NCBI GenBank assembly: GCA_963576725.1
Contig: OY755240.1
Coordinates: 62,478,003 to 62,542,002 of the forward strand
Length of the DNA: 64,000 nt
DNA from: Azorinus chamasolen
Taxonomy: Eukaryota; Mollusca; Bivalvia; Cardiida; Solecurtidae
Direction of reading: 5' to 3'
Position numbers and translations under genes: made by a program. The first letter of the stretch is position 1. Every line of letters begins with the position of its first letter. This document shows positions 43,870-55,211 of the stretch, piece after piece. Under the pieces are notes generated by a model. That model made no database searches, was not told the DNA's origin, and worked only from the letters and a program-made list of their open reading frames with translations.

Positions 43870-44385
43870 AGGCCCCATGTTCACAAAAAATATAAAATCA
43901 GGATCAGTCTCAGGATCACCGAGCTTCATTTTCCGGCTCACTTGAGCAGGATTCGAAATTGGTGTTCACGAAGCACAAGTTGATCCCGATTCTTTGAGCC
44001 GAAAATCCGTCTCAAAGTCGCGTCATTTTTTCATTGTTTAAGCGGCTTTAGCGGAAAAACTTTCGGAGGCGCCATTATCGTCTGTCTCTCTCATGCATGC
44101 ACGCAACATACATGCATACACACACAAACACACACAGAATAAAGAGACATAACATATTTTTCCCAACACTATCATGATATAATATCGGCTTAATCATTTC
44201 AATGTTGAAAATCATTGAATTAATCATTTCAATGTTGAAAATCATTGAAATATCTAAACCTTTCCCTGCTCTTTGTTTATTCCAAATTTCAATATATAAT
44301 GAATGTTCATGGACTTTTATTTATAATGAAATATTGAAGGTGGATCTCTGTAAAGCAACCAATCCATCAGATTCTATTAGCAAAC
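43870..44385. other. No gene recognised
   Basis: Contains a 24-bp direct duplication (TTAATCATTTCAATGTTGAA twice, about 44191 and 44220) and a short CA-rich run near 44110-44140. Confidence 0.5.
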
Positions 44386-44389
44386 AGAG

Positions 44390-44447
44390 TAGACCCTGAT
44401 CAGATGGCTCATCTAGAAGCCATGTAATCTGGGTCTTCTCTGTTTGC
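44390..44447. repeat. Hairpin family H, good copy
   Basis: GCAAACAGAGTAGACCC and GGGTCTTCTCTGTTTGC are inverted arms; the inner GATCAGATGGCT mirrors AGCCATGTAATC. Loop of about 8 bases. Further copies at 44591-44657 and 45197-45260 lie in the same region. Confidence 0.75.
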
Positions 44448-44590
44448 AAATACGTGAACATACATTCATATGAGGGAAATGGTTAATGATAGCATGCATA
44501 TTTATTAAAAAAATGTATAATGGTACAATGACACTGTTTTTATTTTACCTGTCAGACTCTGTATATAATCAAACCTCTATGAATCCATAA

Positions 44591-44657
44591 GCAAAAAAAG
44601 CAGACCCTGATCAGATGGCTTCAACAGTAGCCATCTCATCTAGAGCTACTCTATTTG
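44591..44657. repeat. Hairpin family H copy overlapping Harbinger 3' end
   Basis: GCAGACCCTGATCAGATGGC and GCCATCTCATCTAGAGCTAC as imperfect arms. It overlaps the last codons of the open frame of the Harbinger exon, so those codons are probably repeat sequence. Confidence 0.6.
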
Positions 44658-44973
44658 AAAAGGCATTAAGAGGCATATACATGAAGTAGATTGTTAACTG
44701 AAGAAATATAAAATCTCTGTAATAGGAACCAGTTCCAGGTCTTTTATAAACTTCTGTTTCTGGTTGGGCCTGGTTGTCATCAGTTGTTCTTGCAAGGATA
44801 TCATTATTGTTTATACCAATGTTGTGTAAAATAACACAACTACCAATAATTTTTAAACAGCGCTCTGGCTTTACTCTCAGTCCATATGAGAGACAGGGAA
44901 ACCTTCTCTTGATGACCCCAAAAGTATGTTCAATTAGAACCCTGGTCCTACACAATGCAGCATTATACCTCTC
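44611..44973 (-). pseudogene. Harbinger (HARBI1-like) transposase, exon 5
   Basis: Acceptor ATTTCATTACAG on the minus strand. Starts ERYNAALCRTRVLIEHTFGV and continues KRRFPCLSYGLRVKPERC then VILHNIGI. This is the last third of the PIF/Harbinger DDE nuclease; the Glu in LIEHTFG is the third catalytic residue. The frame stays open to 44611, but the true C terminus is probably earlier because the end overlaps a hairpin repeat. Confidence 0.85.
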
Positions 44974-45196
44974 CTGTAATGAAATACTGTAATGTGCATG
45001 TCATGCATGGATATTTACTACATGTATAAGAAGTATTAGCATATACTTCTTATTAACTCTCTAACACAGGTATATCTAACTTTTCATTAAACCATGACAA
45101 TGAAATTTAACCATAGTGCATTTTTATTAAGGTAATAAAATGAATTTCAATCAGGTTATCCTTAAACTCCGTATATATATGTTTTTCTTCAGAGGT

Positions 45197-45260
45197 GCAG
45201 AGTAGACCCAGATCACAGGATTTTTGTAGGAGCCATCTGATGTGGGTCTAATCTGTTTGG
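45197..45260. repeat. Hairpin family H copy in Harbinger intron
   Basis: GCAGAGTAGACCCAGATCAC and ATCTGATGTGGGTCTAATCT as imperfect inverted arms. Confidence 0.6.
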
Positions 45261-46675
45261 TTATGATTTTAAATAGATATGGCTCAACAGTTTTCAGTTT
45301 CTACCAATATTACAACATCATGTGTACATTGGCCATTTGGAATTACAGCTAATAAGTATTAATGATATTATTAGGTTCACATAGATACATGAATACATCA
45401 GGGAAATGTTAAACTAAGACCAAATTGTTATATTGACACCACAACCTACAACACTTGATCAAATCAGTTGCCAGAGTATAAATAATAATGAATTTTCAGC
45501 ATTAATATTGGCCTATCTAATATCAAACTTTTTTTAAAAAAAGACTAGTTTCAAGTTTTCAAGGTATATATGCATGTATACTCAATATACTGTTTTATAA
45601 CATAACTCGTGGCTTCAGCGTGACGTAACACTATCATTTTTATTTTTTGATAATCATGGGCATATATTCACTAGTGAATAACATTCGAACGACCGAATGA
45701 CATTCGAACGATTCATACGCGCCGTCAAAACAAACAAACTGGCGGACGGTGATCGACCTACCTGTCTACGATTGAGTCACGATAGATGGCAAAGGATTGT
45801 TGGCACTTGCGCTTTAATTTCGATAAAATAATACAAATTGTAATCGCTGTCAGGAATCATATACAAAATTTATGCCAAAAAAGACCTACCAGCTACTCTG
45901 ACCCATACAATCCATTCTACATTTAAAATGCCTCCTCAACTTTGCATTTTCTTCACCGCATGTCCTTTTGTTTATGCAGATTTCTACTCATACAAATATC
46001 TCATCAATCAACAACTATAGTCATCTGAATCCAGCACAGCACAAACATATTTAAAATATGCTATACTCAGCCTGATCGCGAAAATCTTCCTCCTGTTCCA
46101 ACACATTTTATGCAGCAGTTTGTACTGAATCTTTTGTCCATTTCAAACATTTTCACTGAACTTGAATCGAGATTGTTTTCTCGGTGGAAATGTCCATGTC
46201 CATGTGTATACATACAACACTAATGAAGGGTTTAATATACCAAAACGAAGGCGCATTTCGAATCCCATTGACAGTGAGTGTCGGACGTGTTGGCGACTGT
46301 ATGTGGGTCTTCATGTAAATGGCGCGCTTTACATAAACACATGTTGTGTACAATGACGTCATAATGTGACGTGTTTGTAACTATGTATGTCAAAACTGTA
46401 ACTCAAAATTTATTTTGACGTGTTTCTGTATGTTTTTGTATCATAAACTATCACAGTTAAATTGAATACCAGATAGGTCTGAATTAGATCCTGGTTGATA
46501 TGACAGTAAGTAAAAAAAAAGTTGGAAAATTTGGACCTACTTTGTCCCAGTTACCAAGCGAAGCTAATAACACCTTTCATTCATCATTTCTATATGTAAG
46601 GAGAATTTATAACAATCCGCGTTACTGCTGAAATATTTGCTGCAAATAACATTTGTGTGTGTTATGTTATCAATA

Positions 46676-46777
46676 GGATCTTGCATTCTTGTTCATGATT
46701 ATTGGATTTATTAAATTCGTCTTTTAAAAAGACTCATTTAATAAATCCAATAATCAAGAACACTCATGTAAGATCCT
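46676..46777. repeat. Foldback palindrome in Harbinger intron
   Basis: AGGATCTTGCATTCTTG at the left mirrors CAAGAACACTCATGTAAGAT at the right; the inner ATTATTGGATTTATTAAA mirrors TTTAATAAATCCAATAAT, and the centre is GTCTTTTAAAAAGAC. A foldback MITE is likely. Confidence 0.8.
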
Positions 46778-46828
46778 CTATATAATAAATGGGATTTATA
46801 TTTTGTTTGACATCAATGTGGCACATAC

Positions 46829-46920
46829 CTGAATCTAGTTGCGAGTCAAAAGATATAAAATCAAAAGGTACTTTTTGCACGGATAGCCTGAATCTCCCAG
46901 AAGCACTCCCTCTCTTTCAC
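46829..46920 (-). pseudogene. Harbinger transposase, exon 4
   Basis: Acceptor CTATACAG, donor GTATGT. Reads GVLLGDSGYPCKKYLL then LYLLTRN-stop-IQ. The G-LLGDSGYPC motif is diagnostic of Harbinger nucleases. A TAG three codons before the end truncates the frame. Confidence 0.83.
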
Positions 46921-47236
46921 CTGTATAGTATTTATAATGTTTGAATTATGACAGGCTTGTTTTAATGTTACATATAATTGTACAACACATAGCATGATGA
47001 TACAAACTGTGCATGAGCATCAGGTACAATATGAACTGATACCACTTAAATGTTTACATACATGACACTTTAAAAAAATGATCTTCCTTTTTCATTAATA
47101 GAAAGACATGACTAAATATGATAAAAAAATATGCACAGCTTCTTCATAGTGAGGAGACACAGTACTTCTATGTCAAATTTAGACAGAAATTGCTTGCAAA
47201 TTTAACCATAACTGTCCATTATTATATAGAACTTAC

Positions 47237-47341
47237 CTCTTTCATACTGGGCACATATACCACTCTCTCTGAAGAGTCATGGACACTGCCAGGCCACCTT
47301 GCCACAACATCAGTCACTCTAAAGGTTGGGTCACAAATCAT
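47237..47341 (-). pseudogene. Harbinger transposase, exon 3
   Basis: Acceptor TTGTATTGCAG, donor GTAAGT. Reads MICDPTFRVTDVVARWPGSV-HDS, with the second catalytic Asp in VHDS. After it the family pattern (LFRESGICAQYERG) is in the +1 frame, so a few bases were lost just after GACTC. The last base completes a Gly codon with exon 4, so splice phase is intact though the frame is not. Confidence 0.85.
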
Positions 47342-47554
47342 CTGCAATACAAATTTGGCAAGTAATATATAAAATTCAATCATATAGTGTATGGCTGCTG
47401 TTTCTCATATGGATCAAAGACCTATGATAACACATAGGTCTTTGTATGGATTAAGTTTATTTCTGTATACATGTATATAGACACCATTGCTAATTGTAGT
47501 CTATTTCCAAATGGATCTTATGGACATATCAAAATATTAAATATATAGCTGCAT

Positions 47555-47677
47555 ATCCGAACATTAATAGAATGGTAGCCTTTCCTATTCACATACTCAG
47601 CTTTAATAATGGCTGGGGCAGTTATCCATATCTGTGTTCCATCCACAGCACCAACAACATTTGGAAATCCTTCAATA
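47555..47677 (-). pseudogene. Harbinger transposase, exon 2
   Basis: Reads GFPNVVGAVDGTQIWITAPA then EYVNRKGYHSINV. The Asp of VDGT is the first catalytic residue. The donor after HSINV is not convincing (GGATATG), which may be another lesion. The acceptor is placed before GGATTTCC or slightly upstream. Confidence 0.8.
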
Positions 47678-48026
47678 GAAAATACAATTTATTGTTTATC
47701 ATATCATAATAATTCCCTATGTATGTAATTGATTTTTTTTCTACTAGGTTTTACTCTGATTGCAAAGTCGTAAAATAAGCTATATTTGGAGTAAAGAGTC
47801 ACATGCATTGTTCATATGTGATTATTTTAAATTTGAATACATTTGTTCTAAATACACATCACCAACAAACATCACACACACAAGTACAGGAATGCGAACC
47901 GGGAGTAAATCCCGCACATACAGACTGTGCAATGTAGTAGTCGTTGTTTTATCTACGTAGCAACCAGCATCTTGAATTAGCTCCCTTCGTAAACAATGCA
48001 AGTAATCAATTCTAAAAAAAACTCAC

Positions 48027-48397
48027 CGGCGATTGCATAGAACATTCGCTGTACACGGCCTGAAACAGTAGACAGCCCAGGAAACGCTGGCCCTTGAAAC
48101 TCCGTGCATCGTGGCAGTGACGATGTGATGGCAGTTGGTGGCGAAGAAATGAAGAGACACAAGAGTTGTCAACAAAACAGTCAAAGGCTGAGACCTTCTC
48201 GTCGCTTTGTCTATGATGTCTTCCACCAAGCCACATATGTATAAGATGGTCCTCGGATAGAACCGGTAGCGCTCCCGAACTTCTTCCTCGTTCAACACTT
48301 CTAATGGATTCGTTCTGTCGCGAAACACACGCCTGTCGAGCGGAATCCGGTCATCAAGATAGCGAAGATGCCTTTGTCTACGATTGAATGCGGCCAT
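48027..48397 (-). pseudogene. Harbinger transposase, exon 1
   Basis: Starts MAAFNRRQRHLRYLDDR and includes RDRTNPLEVLNEEEVRERYR, TRRSQPLTVLLTTLVSLHFF and GVSRASVSWAV, the N-terminal helical region of HARBI1-like proteins. A small shift near SWAV moves the end (LSTVSGRVQRMFYAIAG) to another frame. Donor GTGAGT at 48026-48021. Confidence 0.85.
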
Positions 48398-48432
48398 TTT
48401 GTAGAAGGAATTCAGAATTATGGGATATGTTT

Positions 48433-48565
48433 TGCTTGCAAATTTAACCATAACTGTCCATTATTATATAGAACTTACCTCTTTCATACTGGGCACATAT
48501 ACCACTCTCTCTGAAGAGTCATGGATACTGCCAGGCCACCTTGCCACAACATCAGTCACTCTAAA
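48433..48565 (-). repeat. Duplicate of Harbinger exon 3 and flank
   Basis: Repeats 47190-47322 almost exactly (TTGCTTGCAAATTTAACCAT to AGTCACTCTAAAG; one difference in the exon, GGATAC for GGACAC). It lies just upstream (minus-strand sense) of exon 1 and stops where a PLE C fragment starts. Confidence 0.85.
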
Positions 48566-48715
48566 GTCACTCTATATTGCAGCACACTACATGCTTGGTG
48601 GTCGACCCCTTTACAGTTGGTCATTATGCTTTCCTCTTTACTTGTGCGACGAAGGAAAAGGCTTATCATGGTCTAAACAGTGTGGACAATCATGGTCTAA
48701 ACGGTAGTGTCTGAT
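48566..48715 (+). pseudogene. PLE C C-terminal fragment
   Basis: In frame: LQHTTCLVVDPFTVGHYA-like then FLFTCATKEKAYHGL, matching the minus-strand C copy at 63700-63612. Only about 40 codons. No SECIS follows. Confidence 0.7.
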
Positions 48716-48719
48716 ATTT

Positions 48720-49340
48720 GAGGCACGTTCTTGCCTAGATGGAGCAACTGACTGGATGAATCTTCTACATGCATTGGCTGAGTGGTTGCTACTGCGATTT
48801 AAGCAACATTGTCTGTATGTGCATGAGCCATAGTTGAAATTGTAACACTTCTTATAGCTGCCCCGATTACGTACGGTGCTCAGCCCCATGCAAAGGAGCC
48901 AAATGTCTTGGTTTACCTGTCCAAAGCTCCGGGTCTGCGGCTAGCCTAAGTCTAAACTGCGTATCGTAGCTAAGCCAAACTAACCATACATGGCGCTTGG
49001 CTACGCTACGAATGACTGACAAATATTTAAGAACATGTTTTGTTCAGTTGGGTCTTACGCTAAATAGATGCTGGCATATATCGGGAATGCATCTGACCAG
49101 TCGTCAATGTTTGCAATGTTCTTAGGCGGAGCCTGAACCATCATAATTTGGCCATCTAGTGCGACTGACTGATCTGATGCTAATGTACTGTTTTGCAACA
49201 GTGACCATAATTCGATGTAGTGTCCCCACTATTATTTTGTCTTTCAGATTTTGCTTGACACTGTACCCCAACTCAGCATCCACACTTGGGAGCTTTCTGA
49301 GATCCATCCCAAATATAGGCATATCGATATTATCTGATAT
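48720..49340 (-). pseudogene. Possible DIRS gag-like fragments
   Basis: Minus strand: FGMDLRKLPSVDAELGYSVK then NLKDKII (49322-49240), and a Cys-rich piece CYNFNYGSCTYRQCCLN (about 48840-48790) resembling a zinc knuckle before RT in DIRS-type elements. The same strand and element class as 41075-43300 suggest the upstream part of that element, pushed apart by the Harbinger gene and other insertions. Weakly supported. Confidence 0.45.
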
Positions 49341-49814
49341 ATTTACACCGGGCTGATCCCCGTCCCAAACAGATCAACCTCTGACCGAGTCCTTTTTCTG
49401 ATGGCTGCTGAGACTGTCTGTGTTCCCTGGATGGCACCGTCCTTGCTTTATATGGTCCCTCATGGTCTGCCGGCCGACGTGTTTGCGTCCCACTAGATGT
49501 CACCTTTTTTAGGTAGACCCCTCATGGTCGTCCATCAACCGGACGGTGGCTGTCATTTTCTACTAGCAGAACGTTGCATTGCATGTAGCGAGAAAAACCA
49601 ATTCCACGTTACTGTGTACCGATCTCACAGACTAACCTGTTGCAATCAGGTCAATTATCTGATTATCAGTTTGTAATTGGTTTTATAGATAATAATATTC
49701 TGCACCGTCAGATTGAAAGTTTAATGTCTTATGGTCGAGATAATCAGAATAAAAACTATGATGATTTGGTGACATCTAACCGTATTAAATGAAACAGTAG
49801 TAAAGTAAAGAAGG

Positions 49815-50036
49815 AAAATTCTGAAGGGCGGTGATCCCCAGAAAGCAAAGATTGCACCACAAAAAGAGAAAATTGCAGACTCGGTTTTATTGAGTCTGTT
49901 CATGAGCAGTAATTGAAAGTGCAACACTGCTCACGTCCCCTAGCACCGGCTTAAGCGGTATTTATTTTTTAGAACAAGAAGTACTGAAATTCAGGCATAA
50001 CAACACTGACAATAATGTACGGGGCGACGTTTTACG
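49815..50036 (-). repeat. R1 with linker, inverted
   Basis: Reverse complement of R1: GGCGGTGATCCCCAGAAAGC, GACTCGGTTTTATTGAGTC, GAGCAGTAATTGAAAGTGCA, CCCCTAGCACCGGCTTAAGC, then the linker GGGGCGACGTTTTACGGCCG. Abuts a B-like tail at 50037. Confidence 0.85.
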
Positions 50037-50288
50037 GCCGCACACAAAACACCACCATCACCAAAACATCAATAAAAAACAATTTACACACACGCATACA
50101 CACACAGGAGATGGAAATACCAAACACGAACAATCGCACTAGTGCAAAGACACCATACCACAAATGCAAGGGCGAATACACACAAACACGCACACACAGG
50201 AGACAAATTCCACAAACACGAACAACGACGCTAGTACAAAGATACCAAACAAACAAAAGCAAGGGTTACAAAGAGAGTGCCGCCTTGT
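50037..50288 (-). repeat. B-like PLE tail, inverted, diverged
   Basis: CAAAACACCACCATCACCAA through GCAAGGGTTACAAAGAGAGT to GCCGCCTTG. It contains an internal duplication of about 75 bp (CACACACAGGAGA and ACACGAACAA twice). It may represent another B subfamily. Confidence 0.72.
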
Positions 50289-52080
50289 TTTCAGTCTGTT
50301 ACATTATTAAAGCTAAAAAGCCATCGCTTAGTAATTGAAGTAAAACTTAAATTCTCAAAACAGATCTCGTTTACTAAAACATGAATTAGTACCAGTTACA
50401 AACAAGTTCTGTTCTAGTCTATAAACAGACCGGCATGTTTCAGCCCCACAGATAAAAGCGTCCTGCGATATGACGTCATCTGTGCGAGATGACATGATCT
50501 CCCCATCATCACCCTAATCTGCGACAATTCCCCTGAACAGTCCTGATTAACATTTCCGACAAATGCCCAAACAACAGGGTCGACGGAGATACAATTTTGA
50601 TCTATGTTATTTTCTATATTATCTGTATGAAAAATAATCAGGAAAATCAGCTGAAACCCAACCTATATCTTATCTAAGGGTTTCACTATCGTGGAAACAT
50701 CGTTTCACCTCCGTGGTAAACAGGACCGCGATTTGACAATCGGCAAATCAATAAAAAAACATAAAACATTAACTATCATCCGTCCATAACGCAATGCAGA
50801 ACTAAATCCCAGTTATTCATAGTCTAGTCTTAACTATCGGATTATCAACATTTACAAAGTGGTCGTTCATGGCTAGTTTTGATGTATTTGTTAACTGAGA
50901 AATAACTTGCCTGATTGTTTCTTGAACCAAGTTGGAATAGGTGGTGTACAGCTAAAACTTTCCACTCCCGAGGGATTTACAAGAATCTGGCTAAGCACTA
51001 AGGACGCTCAACAAAATCACACCACCAGACTCGATATTATTGACACACTTGTTATTGCTCCTATACAAACGGTGAAATTCTTTATAAATAGCACTCATTA
51101 TGTGGTGCCTTGTCAGCAGGAGCAAAAACATAATTCGAATAAAAATCTAACCCGTGAAATGTCAAAAATTGTCATGACGTCACTTTGGCGTCAAATAGCT
51201 TTATCCTGATGTTTCACTACAAAACGCATGGAAATGTAATTTGAAATTTTTTATTTTGCTTTAGATACAATTTTCATTTCGATGCATTTTGTTGTGAAAC
51301 ATGGGGATAAAGGTATTGAAATCATGTGGCACCCAAGTGGCGTCCTGACTAATTTTGACCTTTCACTGGTTGAATGTGTCATTGAACACTTTTTGTAATC
51401 CAAGGTGTCATAACAGTCTGTCTTGTTATAACAAATAAATGCAAGCATAAGGCTACTCAGCTCATAGTATTTATCTTAAATTAATTTTAGAATGTGGTGT
51501 CATACATTCTAGAACATGTACTATAAGGCTGTGTGGGTATATGGCAACTAATGAATAGGAATGGAACTGAATACCTAGTATTTAATCGAACGGTAAATTG
51601 TCTCTAAATTCTCTCTATTATGTCCATTAAAACTTTCTTTCTTCTTGATATGGGGTTACAAGTTCTAAAAATAAAGAAGCTAAGATGAAGGGGTAAAGTA
51701 ATATTTAAATAAATAATATGTTACACATGTTATTCTCTTTTTAAATCATTATGACTTTGGTCAGTGAATATATGTAAAATTGCCAGTTTTTTCCAGTGAT
51801 TTCATGAAAATCCTAACAAATTAGAAATTTCATAAAATTCCTGACTACACTTTTCTCCTGTAACATATATAAAAGCACTTTTAAAACATTGGATTACACA
51901 GTTGACGACAAACATTTATGACATTCTCAGGGAAATATACATACTGCTAGACCATCTTCTTTTCTGGTTATTATTTAAACTATACAGCATAAGTGGATGT
52001 ATCATTTATCATTTAAATCACTGCAAGTTCGTTGTGAAATGCTGAAAGATATTGACTTGAAACGCAATGACAAGTTGATG
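50289..52080. other. No gene recognised
   Basis: 1.8 kb of AT-rich DNA. The 100-codon frame at 50907-51209 has no motif or splice context I recognise; I do not call it a gene. Nothing else is supported. Confidence 0.5.
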
Positions 52081-52083
52081 TTT

Positions 52084-53030
52084 GTATATCTCTGACCTTT
52101 CTTTTATATAATATATTTGTGCGTTATGGGGATACCATATATTGTCAAGTTCTTGGTATACCAATGGTACAAATTGTGCCCATCTTGTTGCATATTTGTT
52201 TTTATATTTGCTATTAGAAGGATTTTATGCTTAGCTTAAAACCTGATACACAAGCCGATAATGTTAATATTTTTAATAAAACTTCATGGTATTTAGACGA
52301 TATTTTGAATTTGGATAATCCTGATTTTGAAACTATGATTTCTTCAATTTGCCCAAAATAACTCTTTAAACAAAGCGAATCAATCTGACATTATAGCTTC
52401 ATTTTTAGATTTGAATCTTTTAATTACAAATGATAAAGTTTCGTCCAAAACATACGATAAAAGGGAAGACTTTCAAATTGTTAGTTTTATCCTTTTCTAG
52501 ATGGAGATGTGCCCCGTTCTACATATTATTGGGTTTGCCCGAGCCTGTTCTTTGCTAGAAGATTTTAATAGTCGTAATTTAGTTACTGATAAACTTCTTA
52601 AACAAGGTTACAGATATCACAACTTCGGAAAACGTTTTCTAAATTTTATTATCGAAATGTACCACTCATTAGTAAATATAATTGCAATCGGACATTACTG
52701 CAACAAGGAATTTCTCAACCAGACTCCAACCAGGTTATTGTCCCTTTTACAGTCGGTATCTATCTACGGTTCCCTATGTGCTTCTGCGATGGCAGACCGA
52801 GGGTATAACTGTTTGATGTTAAACTCTGAAACTCAGATACGGGATGAGCTTACCTGACTCATGTATTACTTTTTCCCTGTCGTGCCCTTAACGGCTTCCC
52901 TGCAGGTGCTCTGACTTCAGCAAAGTCATTGAGTACATAGTTGAAGGATTGTCACAGTTATTACATGTATGCTATGTTTTACAAATTGTCATGTGTTTAC
53001 CGTCTTCTATGTTGTGGGTAAGTCCAGCGG
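52084..53030 (+). pseudogene. PLE B RT, heavily decayed
   Basis: From LTFLLYNIFVRYGDTIYCQ through VPMVQIVP (shifted GIPMGTNCAP), WYLDDILNLDNPDF, and the C-terminal region (ARACSLLEDFNSRNL, VTDKLLKQGYRYHN) to the stop after VADRG. Multiple frameshifts. The SECIS region at about 52812-52857 has UUAAA in place of the AUGA neighbourhood and is damaged. Confidence 0.85.
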
Positions 53031-53067
53031 GGGAAATTATTTACATTATTTGTAAAGCTAGGATGAC

Positions 53068-53633
53068 TTTGGTTATCGACCCTTTTGGTTATCGACCCTT
53101 TTACAGTCGGTAGCTACGCTTCCCTATTTGCTTGCGCGATGACAGGCCGAGGGTAGTACTCTATGATGGTATACTCTTAAACTTGGATACAGGAGGAGCT
53201 TACCAGACTCATGTATTATTTTTTCCCTGTCGTGCCCTTAACGGCTTACATGCAGGTGCTCTGACTTCAGCAAAGTCATTGAGTACATATTTGACGGATT
53301 GTCACAGCTATTATGCTATGTTTTACATGTCCTGTGTTCACCGTCGTCTATGTTGTGGGTAAGTCCAGCGGGCATACCTTTATTTACAATATTTGTAAAG
53401 CTAGGGTGACTTTGAGAGAAGTGCGAGGTTAGGACGTCCGTAAACCGGTTTAAACCCCCAGTGGTGTTTTTGATGCTGACCGTGCCAAGGCGGTACTCTC
53501 TTTGTCACCCTTCCTTTTGTTTGCTTTGCGTATTTGTGCTTGTGGTTTGTTCATGTTATGGAACGTTTGTCCCTGGTTCTTGTGTCTCTTTTGTGTTCAT
53601 TTCGTGTGTGTGTGTGTGCGTTTGGGTGTGTGG

Positions 53634-53665
<32 letters not shown>

Positions 53666-53741
53666 TACTGTCTATCGGTGTTTTGGTGGTGGTTGCGTCT
53701 TGCATGTGGCTTTGCCTGCTCGACTTTACTACTTTTCCATT
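53068..53741 (+). pseudogene. PLE B end of ORF, SECIS, 3' UTR and tail
   Basis: Starts with a duplicated word (TTTTGGTTATCGACCCTTTT), then VIDPFTVGSYASLFACAMTG to TAG 53154. SECIS-like loop with AUGA at 53163 and TACCAGAC. The 3' UTR and tail end at CTACTTTTCC (53738). The tail contains (TG)n at about 53633-53662. Confidence 0.85.
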
Positions 53742-53817
53742 TGAGAGAAGTGTGGGGATAGGACGTCCGTAAACCGGTTTAAACCCCAGTGATGTTTTTG
53801 CTACTAACCGTGCCACA
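53742..53817 (+). repeat. B tail core scrap
   Basis: GAGAGAAGTGTGGGGATAGG, AAACCGGTTTAAACC, CTACTAACCGTGCCA: a second short copy of the conserved tail module right after a full tail. Confidence 0.8.
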
Positions 53818-54450
53818 GTTGGGCATCCAACTGAGGAAAATGTGTGGAGCCATGGCATTAAATAGTAGAAATTGGACCTGAATTTCTGCATGTGTTTCTG
53901 CTAATTAGGTCAAAGGTCAACTTAGTGCATATGTTATATACGTTATTTGAATTTTTTTTTTTATATCTTTATCAATTTTAGGTGTAAAATAATAAACATG
54001 GTACCAAAATGAAGATTAAACATTGACCTTTAATTTTCACTTACTTCGTGTAAAATATAGTATTTGAATATTCATTAATATTAGTGAGAACATCAAAAAC
54101 AGTAAAAAAGTCGTTAAGATCAACATTTAACGATGATGTCACATGTTCGTCATTGTTGCTGTTTAACAAGTATAAATGACATTAAAATATAGGTTAGACA
54201 GAATGCTACTGGAACAAACAACTGTATGCAGTCAAACCAGCTAATTATTATGCACACGTACTTAAAGTAAAGAGGGTGGTTTAAATGAAAACCTACACAA
54301 AACTTTCATTTCTTTTTAAAGTAACTAATTAATTCACTATAATTGTATGGATATTTTCTTGGTTCGTACGATAAACATTTACAGCGAATAGATTTGCACT
54401 TGGTTTTGCACCCATAACTTGTTCAATGCAAGCATCAGGGGCAGTTGGTA
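53818..54450. other. No gene recognised
   Basis: AT-rich with no supported features. Confidence 0.5.
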
Positions 54451-54454
54451 CATT

Positions 54455-55205
54455 GCCAAACCACTTATAAGGGTTCGGTACCATCGTGCTATGCGTTAGT
54501 ATTAATAGCATTAATCCCTGTATCCATCAGCTCAGATCTATATACCAGCTTGATAGTTTGCTCCTGAAATTTTCAATTCTAACTTGCATTCTTTGTTGGT
54601 GGAAGCAGGTCAAGTGTTTACGTACATTAAACATATTGTGAACTTATTTCATCATCAATGGGTTCTCCATTGACACCATACATCAAACATCAAACGTTTG
54701 TGCCTTGTCTGACCGTACATTTCCAAACTTAATAGTTTGCTCCTGCAATTTTCAAATCTAACTTGCATCCTTTGTTAGTGGAAGCAGTTCAAGTGTTTTC
54801 TGTACCTTAACCATATTGTGAACTTCTTTTATCATCAATGGGTTCTCCATTGACACAATACATTAATTGTTTGTGCCTTGTCTGATCGTACATTTCCAAA
54901 CCAGCTTGATAGTTAGCTCCTGAAATTTTCAATTCAAACTTGCATCCTTTGTTGGTGAAAGCAGTTCAAGTGTTTTCTGTACCTCAACCATATTGTGAAC
55001 TTCTTTCATTATCAATGGGTTCTCCATTGACACCATACATCAAACATCAAACGTATGTGCCTTGTCTGATCGCATATTTCCAAACCACTTATAAAGGTTC
55101 GGCACCATCGTGCCCTGCGTTAGTATCAATAGCATTAATTTCTGTATCCATCAGCTCAGATCCATATACCAGCTTGATAGTTTGCTCCTGCAAATTTCAA
55201 TTCCA
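54455..55205 (+). repeat. Tandem repeat, about 180-bp units
   Basis: Units begin near 54551, 54731, 54907 and 55174 with (T)GATAGTTTGCTCCTG. Each has AATTCTAACTTGCATCCTTT, AAGTGTTTTCTGTACCT, TCATCAATGGGTTCTCCATT and TTTGTGCCTTGTCTGA. A second element (AAACCACTTATAAGGGTTCG to CATCAGCTCAGATC) occurs at both ends (54455 and 55080). The 143-codon frame across it is repeat-encoded. Confidence 0.8.
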
Positions 55206-55211
55206 ACTTGC

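Noticed and set aside
50907..51209. A 100-codon open frame as a host gene.
   Set aside because: No recognisable motif, splice signal or second copy. Left uncalled.
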